Below, piece by piece: positions 57,710 to 64,000 of a stretch of 64,000 bases of DNA. Positions within the stretch are counted from its first letter, which is position 1. Each line of letters begins with the position of its first letter. The DNA is taken from positions 1,094,501 to 1,158,500 of the forward strand of contig NZ_FMHZ01000002.1 in the NCBI RefSeq assembly GCF_900090315.1, given 5' to 3'. This DNA comes from Micromonospora citrea. Lineage in GTDB: Bacteria > Actinomycetota > Actinomycetes > Mycobacteriales > Micromonosporaceae. The notes beneath the pieces were generated by a model. The model did not search any database. It worked only from the letters and a program-made list of their open reading frames with translations, and had not been told where the DNA came from. Both the position numbers and the translations under genes were made by a program.

Positions 57710-60700
57710 TCAGGACGGTGAGGGTGTCGGTTCGCCGAGCGGATCCTCGCTGAGCGTCGGGAACGGGTCCTCACCGGTGAGCGACGGATCGGTGCTCGGC
57801 TGCGGCCGGGTCCGGTCGTCGTCGATCGCGTTGCGGACCTTCACCGACACCAACGATCCGGTGCACTGCTGCGCAGCGGTCGAGGGGTCGGGCGACGGCA
57901 CGAGGGCCGGCTCCCCGTCCACCGGCGGCGGCACGCAGGCCGGCTCGCGTACCCAGAGGTCGAGGGTCAGCTCGTCCCGGCGCCAGCAGGTGTAGCGGCC
58001 CTTCGACTGCTGCTCGGGGCAGCGGGTCACCTGCCACGGCCGCCAGCCGTCCTCGGTCAGCGCCCGCTCGTAGACCTGCGCGGTCTCCTCCGGGGACCGC
58101 TCGGAGGTGACGGTGCGTTCGCGCAGCCGGCAGTCGAGCAGGCACCAGCGGCTTCCGCTGACGTCGTCCACCGTCTTCACCGCCGCCCAGCCCGGCACGT
58201 CGAGCTCGTCGAGCGTGTCGAAGACCGGGTCCCGGCTGAGGGTGCGGATGCCGAAGAAGACCGGGATCGCGCCGAGGAGCACCACGCTGACCAGCGCCAG
58301 GACGCCCATCCGTAGCCGTCGCCGCTCGCGCATCTGTCGCCGCAGCTCCGACCGCGCGCCGCGCAGCCCGCCGGTGGCGGGCGCGTCGTCGTCGGGCGAC
58401 TCCGGCTCCGCGGCCCGGCGCAGCGCCGGACCGTCCGCGGGGCCCGGTCGGGTGGCGGCCGGATCGGCCGACGGTACGACGGCGGCGGCCCGGGCCACCG
58501 CCGGCTCACCGGCGGGACCCGGCGGCGGCACCGGCGGTACCGGCGACGGTTCCGGTCGACCCGGCTCGCGGTGCGGCGGAAGGGCGCGCCCGGCGGCGCG
58601 GTCGTCCGGTCCGGGGCGGGGCGCCGGGGTCGCCGCCCTGGCCACGCCGGCCGTGCCTGGGCGGGCGCCCGCGCCGGAGGTCGGCTCCGAGCGGTCCCGC
58701 CCGGGGCCGGGCGGCCGGGCGGGACCGGCCGGGGTGCCGGGGCGGGCGCGGTCGGTCGCCGCCGGCCGGTCCGGGCCGGGTGGCGCGGCGCCGAGCCTGC
58801 GCGGACCCGCCGGCGCGTCCGGCCGGTCCGCACCTCGGGGCGTCGCGGTGGCCGGCGTTCCGCCGGCGTCCGGGGCTCCGTCCGGCGGAACGGCGGCGCC
58901 GGTCCCGGCCGGCGGCACGGCTCCGGCCGGCGGCACGGCTCCGGCTGGCGGCACGGCTCCGGCTGGCGGCACGGCTCCGCGCACGGCTCCGGCCGGCGGC
59001 ACGGCTCCGCGCACGGCCCCGGCCGGCGGCACGGCTCCGTGGGCGGTCCCGGCCGGCGGCACGGCCCGGCCGGGCGGGGCGTCGGGACGGGCGGGCGGGG
59101 CGTCGGGACGGGCGGCGCCCCGAGCCGGTCGGCCCTGGGTCGCGTCCGGACGGGCCCGCCCGGCGGGACGCGGCTCGCCCCCGTCCGGCCCGGCGTGCGC
59201 AGGCGGCGGTCCGGCCGGTGCCGGTCGCGCAGCGCCCCGGGCGGGCGGCGGACCAGCGTGGGCGACGCCGGTCGGGCCTGGCACGGCGGTGGGCGTGCCG
59301 TCGGTCGGGCGGGACGGTTCGCCGCCCGCCCGGGCCCGGCCGGTCACCTGTCCGGTGTCGTCGCCCGGGTGCGGCGGCGGGGTGCCGGGCCGCGCGCGGC
59401 CCGCGGGAGGGCGGCCCGTCCCGGCGCCGCGCTGCTCCGCCCCGGGCGCCGGTGGCGGGCCCCCGGGTGCGGGCGGCGCCGCTGCCGTTCGGTTGACGGT
59501 CGGCAGCGCGGGATCGGTGTGGTGCGTCCGTCCGGCCTGCCGGAGCCAGTCGGCCGGGCGTTCCGGTCGACCGCCCCGGGACTCCGCCGGGCCCGGCTGC
59601 CGCCGGTCCGGCGCCCCGTCGCCGGGCGCCACGCGGCGCCCCGCTGCGGGGTCCTGCCCCTCGACGGGCGCCGTTCGGCGCCCCCGGGCCGGTCCGGTCT
59701 CTGCGTCGGGGCGACGGGCGGGCGCGGGAACGCCCGCCGCGGCACGCCGGCCCCGGGCGGACGGGTCGGCGTCCTCGGCCGCCGGCCGACCCCGGCCCGG
59801 CGCCTCGGTCTCGTCGGACGCGGCCCGCCGGCCGCGGGGGGCGGGGCCGGGATGCGCGGGCGCCGGCCCGGCATCCGGCGCGGAGAACGCGCCGGGCACC
59901 GCCGGGGCGTTGCCGGAGCGGGGCACGGACGGCTCGTCCGGTTCGGCGGCACGGCGGCGGCCGGCCCCCGCGCCGGGGCGTCGACCGTCGACGGCCTCTC
60001 CGGCCGACGCGCCGGCCGGGCCGGTTGTCGGGGCGGCCGACGCCGCACGTCCGCGGCCGCCGGTGGGGGCTGCCGAGGGCGCGAGCCCGGGACCACCGGC
60101 CTGGGCCGGCCCGGCCGGGTCGATCGGGCCGCGTCGCAGCCGGCCGGACCGGGGGTCACGTTCGTCGGACGGGCCGGCGGGCGGCTCGCCGACGGGCGGC
60201 TGGGCGACGCCAGCCGGCGGGACGCCGACCCGGGCGGCGCCGACGGGCCCACCCGGCCGGCCGGACGCGCCCGGGGTCGGCGCGACAGCTCGACCCGGCC
60301 GCCGACCCGGCGGTTCCATCGGTGCTGCCGCGTGCGGTGCTCCCGCGTCGCCCATCGACGGGCCGGCGGGCTGTCCGGAGCGCGGGCTCGCCGGCGGACC
60401 GGAGTGCGGGCGGACCAGCGGGCCGGCGGAGGGCCCGGACGGCGGGGCCGCCGGCGGACCCGGTTGCGGGCGGACCGGCGGGCCGGCGGGCGGCCGGCCG
60501 GCCGGCGACGCGGCAGCGGCCGGCGGACCGGCCGGCGGGCGCGGACCGGCCGACGCGCTGCCCTGAGGACCGGCCGGTGGGCCGGATACGGGTTGGGGGC
60601 GTCGGTCGGTCCCGTCCGGGCCGGGCTGCGGTCGGCCCGCCGGGGCCCGGCGTCCGGGCTGTGGCGCGGGGGCGACACCGGGCGCGGAAGCGACACCGGG

Positions 60701-61120
60701 CGCGGGAGCCGCCGGGCCGGCCGGTCGGGACCCGGGCCAGGGCCCGTCCGTCGGGCCGGCCGGTCGGGGCTCCGCCGCGCCGGGCCAGGGCCCGTCCGCC
60801 GGGCGAGCACGCGGAGGCTCCGCGGCACCGCGTCGCACCGGGGGCGCGGCGGCCGGACCGGAGGCGCGGTGGGGCGGCCCGGCCGGCCCCGGCGGCGTCG
60901 GGGCGCCCGGGGGCGGCGGGGGCTCCGCCCCGCCCGGCCCCAGTTCCGTCCGCTGCTGCTTGGCCGAGCGCAGGTCGTCGATCCAGCCGAACTCCTCGCC
61001 GCTGATCGGCTCCTCGGGCTCGGCCTCGGCCTTGCCCCGCCCCCAGCGGCGACCCTTGGCGCGGGAGTCGCGCCGCTCGTCCGGGCCGTCCTCCGGTCGC
61101 TCCGAACCACGCGATCTCAC
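57710..61120 (-). CDS. Giant Pro/Ala/Gly/Arg-rich single-pass membrane protein
   Basis: 1136 residues. After a charged start with [20 protein letters not shown] (about 42-61) residues 62-900 are almost only Pro, Ala, Gly, Arg and Asp and must be disordered. A basic patch ([11 protein letters not shown]) precedes one membrane helix (about 938-958, [19 protein letters not shown]). The last about 175 residues form a compact extracytoplasmic domain with six Cys (CLLDC, then four single Cys), probably disulfide-bonded. Topology is therefore a very long cytosolic tail and a small outside domain. No catalytic motif. GTG overlaps the rarA stop (GTGA). Opposite-strand frames are open as well, but the membrane helix, Cys domain and overlap support this strand. 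Confidence 0.75.
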   Translation of the reverse strand: MRSRGSERPEDGPDERRDSRAKGRRWGRGKAEAEPEEPISGEEFGWIDDLRSAKQQRTELGPGGAEPPPPPGAPTPPGPAGPPHRASGPAAAPPVRRGAAEPPRARPADGPWPGAAEPRPAGPTDGPWPGSRPAGPAAPAPGVASAPGVAPAPQPGRRAPAGRPQPGPDGTDRRPQPVSGPPAGPQGSASAGPRPPAGPPAAAASPAGRPPAGPPVRPQPGPPAAPPSGPSAGPLVRPHSGPPASPRSGQPAGPSMGDAGAPHAAAPMEPPGRRPGRAVAPTPGASGRPGGPVGAARVGVPPAGVAQPPVGEPPAGPSDERDPRSGRLRRGPIDPAGPAQAGGPGLAPSAAPTGGRGRAASAAPTTGPAGASAGEAVDGRRPGAGAGRRRAAEPDEPSVPRSGNAPAVPGAFSAPDAGPAPAHPGPAPRGRRAASDETEAPGRGRPAAEDADPSARGRRAAAGVPAPARRPDAETGPARGRRTAPVEGQDPAAGRRVAPGDGAPDRRQPGPAESRGGRPERPADWLRQAGRTHHTDPALPTVNRTAAAPPAPGGPPPAPGAEQRGAGTGRPPAGRARPGTPPPHPGDDTGQVTGRARAGGEPSRPTDGTPTAVPGPTGVAHAGPPPARGAARPAPAGPPPAHAGPDGGEPRPAGRARPDATQGRPARGAARPDAPPARPDAPPGRAVPPAGTAHGAVPPAGAVRGAVPPAGAVRGAVPPAGAVPPAGAVPPAGAVPPAGTGAAVPPDGAPDAGGTPATATPRGADRPDAPAGPRRLGAAPPGPDRPAATDRARPGTPAGPARPPGPGRDRSEPTSGAGARPGTAGVARAATPAPRPGPDDRAAGRALPPHREPGRPEPSPVPPVPPPGPAGEPAVARAAAVVPSADPAATRPGPADGPALRRAAEPESPDDDAPATGGLRGARSELRRQMRERRRLRMGVLALVSVVLLGAIPVFFGIRTLSRDPVFDTLDELDVPGWAAVKTVDDVSGSRWCLLDCRLRERTVTSERSPEETAQVYERALTEDGWRPWQVTRCPEQQSKGRYTCWRRDELTLDLWVREPACVPPPVDGEPALVPSPDPSTAAQQCTGSLVSVKVRNAIDDDRTRPQPSTDPSLTGEDPFPTLSEDPLGEPTPSPS
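58902..59065. repeat. Coding tandem repeat, 18/33-bp units
   Basis: Inside the giant Pro-rich gene. The unit GGCTCCGGCCGGCGGCAC (plus-strand reading) recurs four times at 18-bp spacing, then three times in a 30-33-bp unit that adds GGCTCCGCGCAC. It encodes the minus-strand protein repeats AVPPAG and [10 protein letters not shown]. Confidence 0.8.
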
Positions 61121-62634
61121 TGCTGCTGCTCCTCCTCGGCGGCGTCACTGCCGCCCTCTCTGGCCGCGCCGGCGCCGACCGTGTCCGCCGGCCGGCGGCC
61201 GTCGCCCGCCGGCCCACCCGTCACCGTGACCGGCGTCTCCGCCGGGGTGACCGGGGCCGGCAGCCCCCGGACGATGCGGCGCAGCAGCGGCAGCCGGGTG
61301 GCCACGGCCCGCTCCGCGCCGTGCTGGCTGGGCCGGTAGTAGTCGGTGCCGACGAGGTCGTCGGGAGCGTACTGCTGGGTGACCACGCCGCGCTGGTCCT
61401 TGTGGGGGGTGCGGTAGCCGGTGCCGTGCCCGAGGCCCTTGGCGCCCGAATAGTGCGCGTCACGCAGCCCGCGCGGCACCGGCCCGCCCCGGCCGGCCCG
61501 CACGTCGGTGATGGCCGCGCCGATCGCGGCGGTGGCCGAGTTGGACTTCGGGGCGGTGGCCAGGTGGATCACGGCCTGGGCGAGGTTGAGCTGCGCCTCG
61601 GGCAGCCCCACGAACTCCACCGCGTGGGCGGCGGCGGTGGCCACGCTCAGCGCCGTCGGGTCGGCCATGCCGACGTCCTCGCTGGCGAAGATGACCAGGC
61701 GGCGGGCGATGAAGCGGGCGTCCTCGCCGGCGACCAGCATCCGGGCCAGCCAGTGCAGCGCCGCGTCCACGTCCGAGCCGCGCATGCTCTTGATGAAGGC
61801 GCTCGTCACGTCGTAGTGGGCGTCGCCGGCGCGGTCGTAGCGCACGGCCGCCACGTCCACCGCCTGCTCGGCGGTGGCAAGGTCGATCCGTTCGGCGCCG
61901 AGGGCCGTGGCGGAGGCCGCCGCCGCCTCCAGCGCGGTGAGCGCCTTGCGTACGTCGCCGGCCGCGAGGCGGACCAGGTGGTCCTCTGCCTCGGTCTCCA
62001 GCTTCAGCGCGCCACCGAGGCCGCGCTCGTCGGTCACCGCGCGGCGCAGCAGGTCACGCACCGCCGCGTCGTCGAGCGGCTGGAGGGTGAGCAGCACGCA
62101 CCGCGACAGCAGCGGTGAGATCACCGAGAAGTACGGGTTCTCGGTGGTCGCCGCGAGCAGCGTGACGGTGCGGTCCTCGACGGCGGCGAGCAGCGAATCC
62201 TGCTGGGTCTTGCTGAACCGGTGCACCTCGTCGATGAAGAGCACGGTCTGGGGGCCGCCCGAGCGGCGCTGCCGGCGGGCCGTCTCGATCACCGCGCGCA
62301 CGTCCTTGACCCCGGCGGTGAGCGCCGACATCGCGACGAAGCGGCGGTCGGTGGCCCGGGCGACCAGGTGCGCGATGGTCGTCTTGCCGCTGCCCGGCGG
62401 CCCCCACAGGATGACCGACATCGGCGCGCTGGCGGAGACGAGCTGGCGCAGCGGGGCACCCGGCGCGAGCAGGTGGTCCTGCCCGACCAGCTCGTCGATG
62501 CTGCGCGGACGCATCCGGACCGGCAGGGGCGAATCCTCCCCCACCGCCGTGAAGCTGTCCACACCGACGGAACCCGCGGGCGCGGGGGGCGCTCCGGCGG
62601 GCTCACCGAGGGAGAAGAGGGCGTCGGACTCCAT
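61117..62634 (-). CDS. rarA: Replication-associated recombination protein A (RarA/MgsA)
   Basis: AAA+ ATPase acting at stalled replication forks. 505 residues: [15 protein letters not shown], Walker [12 protein letters not shown], Walker [11 protein letters not shown], sensor [13 protein letters not shown], then the C-terminal MgsA domain with [19 protein letters not shown] and [19 protein letters not shown] at 62634 ([11 protein letters not shown]) chosen; an adjacent in-frame GTG at 62637 is possible. The C-terminal 50 residues are low complexity and the stop overlaps the Pro-rich protein start. Confidence 0.94.
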   Translation of the reverse strand: MESDALFSLGEPAGAPPAPAGSVGVDSFTAVGEDSPLPVRMRPRSIDELVGQDHLLAPGAPLRQLVSASAPMSVILWGPPGSGKTTIAHLVARATDRRFVAMSALTAGVKDVRAVIETARRQRRSGGPQTVLFIDEVHRFSKTQQDSLLAAVEDRTVTLLAATTENPYFSVISPLLSRCVLLTLQPLDDAAVRDLLRRAVTDERGLGGALKLETEAEDHLVRLAAGDVRKALTALEAAAASATALGAERIDLATAEQAVDVAAVRYDRAGDAHYDVTSAFIKSMRGSDVDAALHWLARMLVAGEDARFIARRLVIFASEDVGMADPTALSVATAAAHAVEFVGLPEAQLNLAQAVIHLATAPKSNSATAAIGAAITDVRAGRGGPVPRGLRDAHYSGAKGLGHGTGYRTPHKDQRGVVTQQYAPDDLVGTDYYRPSQHGAERAVATRLPLLRRIVRGLPAPVTPAETPVTVTGGPAGDGRRPADTVGAGAAREGGSDAAEEEQQQ

Positions 62635-62710
62635 CACGAGAACAGTACCGGTCCCGTCCCACGGCTCCGGAAGCGCGCCGCGGGACGGGACCGACGATGA
62701 TCGTTCGCGG

Positions 62711-62923
62711 TCAGCCCCGGCCCGGACGCCGACCCCGGTACCAGCGACCGCCGCCCCCACCGCGCGGGCCGCTGCCGACGCCGGCCAGGTAGAGCGAGAG
62801 CAGCAGCAGGCCCAGCATCAGCAGGGTGGTCGGGTTCAGCAGGTCCGGTGCACCGAGGCGGGTGTCGAAGAGGTCGAGCAGCAGGGCGAAACCGAAAACG
62901 ATGGCCGCGAGAATGGCGAGCAT
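62711..62923 (-). CDS. Small membrane protein, unknown
   Basis: 70 residues with two hydrophobic segments ([37 protein letters not shown]) and a Gly/Arg-rich tail. GGAGG lies 8 nt before the ATG at 62923, which decides the start over longer frames. No homologous family recognised. It stands alone between rarA and map with about 200 bp of gene-free DNA on its 5' side. Confidence 0.65.
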   Translation of the reverse strand: MLAILAAIVFGFALLLDLFDTRLGAPDLLNPTTLLMLGLLLLSLYLAGVGSGPRGGGGGRWYRGRRPGRG

Positions 62924-63127
62924 GTCGTTCCTCCGGTGGGGGTTCCCAGTAGGTCGGCGCGGGATGTACCCGATCGGTCCGCTCGCCAATCTCCACCGTG
63001 GAGCCCTCCGCTCCGGAGGCCGCCCGCTTTGACCGGTACGCCGAAAATGGCGACCCGGACGGGCCGCGCGCGCCGCCGACGCCCGGTGACGGCCCGCCGA
63101 GGGCGCGGAGGCGGCCGGCGTGTCACC

Positions 63128-63910
63128 TCACGGTCGCGCCGATCTCGGCAGGGTGAGCACCTCGGCCCCGTCGTCGGTGATGGCGATCGTGTGCTCGCTG
63201 TGCGCCGTCCGGCAGCCGGTCGCGCTGCGGAGCGTCCAGCCGTCGGCATCGGTCACCAGCTTTGCGGTGTCCGCCATGACCCAGGGCTCCAGTGCCAGCA
63301 GCAGCCCGGGACGCAGCCGGTAGCCACGACCGGGCCGCCCCGTGTTCGACACGTGCGGGTCCTGGTGCATCGTCGAGCCGACGCCGTGACCGCCGAACTC
63401 GGTGTTGATCGGGTATCCCGCCTCGCTGAGGACCGAGCCGATGGCGTGGGAGACGTCGCCGACGCGGGCTCCGGGGCCGGCCGCGGCTATCCCCGCGCTC
63501 AACGCGCGCTCGGTCGCGTCGATCAGCGCGAGGCTCTCCGGGGGCCTCGCGTCGCCCACGACGAAGCTGATGGCGGAGTCGGCGACGACCCCGTCCGTGG
63601 AGACGGCGAGGTCGAGCGTCAGCAGGTCGCCGTCGGCGAGCGGGTAGTCGTGCGGCAGTCCGTGGAGCACGGCGTCGTTGACCGACGTGCAGATGTAGTG
63701 GCCGAACGGCCCGCGCCCGAAGGACGGCTCGTAGTCGACGTAGCAGGACTGCGCCCCGGCCTCGGTGATCATGGCCTGCGCCCACCGGTCGATGTCCAGC
63801 AGGTTCGTGCCGACCGTGCTGCGGCTCTTCAGCGTCTGCAGGACGTCGGCGACCAGGGCGCCGGCGTCCCTCGCGCGCAGCAGTTGGGCGGGGGTCAGGA
63901 TCTCGATCAT
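63128..63910 (-). CDS. map: Methionine aminopeptidase, type I
   Basis: Removes N-terminal Met. 260 residues; metal ligands in LLTLDLAVSTDG (first Asp), VADSAISF (second Asp), GHGVG-TMHQDP (His), LALEPW (Glu) and SEHTIAI (Glu region). The usual CTSVNDAVLHGLP precedes. This looks like the shorter, accessory Map form rather than the secY-adk-linked one. GGAAGG precedes the ATG. Divergent from a regulator-like gene at the right edge across a 63-bp AT-rich gap. Confidence 0.94.
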   Translation of the reverse strand: MIEILTPAQLLRARDAGALVADVLQTLKSRSTVGTNLLDIDRWAQAMITEAGAQSCYVDYEPSFGRGPFGHYICTSVNDAVLHGLPHDYPLADGDLLTLDLAVSTDGVVADSAISFVVGDARPPESLALIDATERALSAGIAAAGPGARVGDVSHAIGSVLSEAGYPINTEFGGHGVGSTMHQDPHVSNTGRPGRGYRLRPGLLLALEPWVMADTAKLVTDADGWTLRSATGCRTAHSEHTIAITDDGAEVLTLPRSARP

Positions 63911-63930
63911 GCAGCGCCTTCCGCGGGGCC

Positions 63931-63958
63931 GATAATTATCCCGGCCATATTATCCCGG
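63931..63958. promoter_or_regulatory. Repeated operator/promoter-like element between map and the divergent gene
   Basis: ATTATCCCGG occurs twice in direct orientation (63935-63944 and 63949-63958), 14 nt apart. The first overlaps a perfect palindrome GATAATTATC (63931-63940). Read on the minus strand each copy gives GATAAT, a good -10 for map. TAGAAT at 63962-63967 is a plus-strand -10, only 6 nt before the divergent ATG, which suggests a leaderless transcript. Confidence 0.55.
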
Positions 63959-63973
63959 TACTAGAATCGGGCC

Positions 63974-64000
63974 ATGGTCAGGTTGCCGCTCACTCCCGCG
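63974..64000 (+). CDS. Start of divergent gene, probably an XRE-type regulator (partial)
   Basis: Only nine codons (MVRLPLTPA) lie inside the window. The sequence and the arrangement, divergent from map, resemble the beginning of small helix-turn-helix regulators found beside accessory map genes in actinobacteria. The assignment is a guess from these few residues and the context. Confidence 0.4.

Noticed and set aside
58107..61339. Two long plus-strand open frames (to 60566 and 58571-61339)
   Set aside because: Antisense to the Pro-rich membrane protein; only the minus frame has a membrane helix, a Cys domain and a start overlapping rarA.

Overview
This 64 kb window is very GC-rich chromosomal DNA from a filamentous actinomycete. 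GTG and TTG starts are common, many genes overlap by 4 bp (ATGA/GTGA), and a BldD orthologue and an actinobacterial-type mIHF are present. Gene order and the style of the intergenic repeats suggest Micromonospora or a close relative (family Micromonosporaceae); this is an inference, because no rRNA is present. Almost everything is on the minus strand. I see no tRNA, rRNA, CRISPR array, insertion sequence or prophage.

Layout in transcription order (right to left). (1) 63.97-51.5 kb: the start of a regulator diverging from map, a small membrane protein, rarA, a giant Pro/Ala-rich membrane protein, two small membrane-associated proteins, alaS, then ruvX-mltG-aroE. (2) 51.4-37.8 kb: an accessory cell-surface glycan island of eleven genes: a GH26-like secreted hydrolase, a secreted beta-propeller-like protein, a hexapeptide acyltransferase, a Wzz-type co-polymerase with a degenerate kinase domain, a Wzy/ligase-like membrane protein, a flippase, a PAPS sulfotransferase, an APH-fold kinase, a PssD/PssE-type split glycosyltransferase and a GT2 enzyme. 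It sits between aroE and aroC. (3) 37.6-30.7 kb: aroC-aroK, a divergent WYL-regulator/hydrolase pair, aroB-aroQ, a 650-bp non-coding stretch rich in repeats, efp-nusB. (4) bldD on the plus strand, divergent from the pyrimidine operon pyrR-pyrB-pyrC-carA-carB-pyrD (29.9-21.4 kb), followed by bioA and pyrF. (5) 18.7-7.0 kb: mihF, a strongly degenerate gmk, rpoZ, coaBC, metK, priA, a P-loop kinase/ParB-like fusion, a cytochrome P450, def, fmt, rsmB. (6) 6.9-1 kb: an XRE-regulator remnant, two tandem plus-strand septum-formation-type lipoproteins, rpe, a response regulator with a variant GGDEF domain, and an FMN-riboswitch-controlled ribD-ribE-ribM operon running off the left edge.

The genes cover most of three pathways: UMP synthesis (all steps except pyrE), the shikimate pathway (aroB, aroQ, aroE, aroK, aroC) and riboflavin synthesis. 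Regulation can be read directly in places: an FMN aptamer before ribD, a PyrR-binding hairpin next to the pyrR ribosome binding site, and a possible BldD box on the bldD promoter. BldD keeps the c-di-GMP-binding signature, and a GGDDF-variant protein lies elsewhere in the window.

The features most worth a second look are the glycan island with its sulfotransferase and kinase, the guanylate kinase homologue that has lost the P-loop lysine and LID, the kinase/ParB-like fusion beside the P450, and several structured intergenic repeats.
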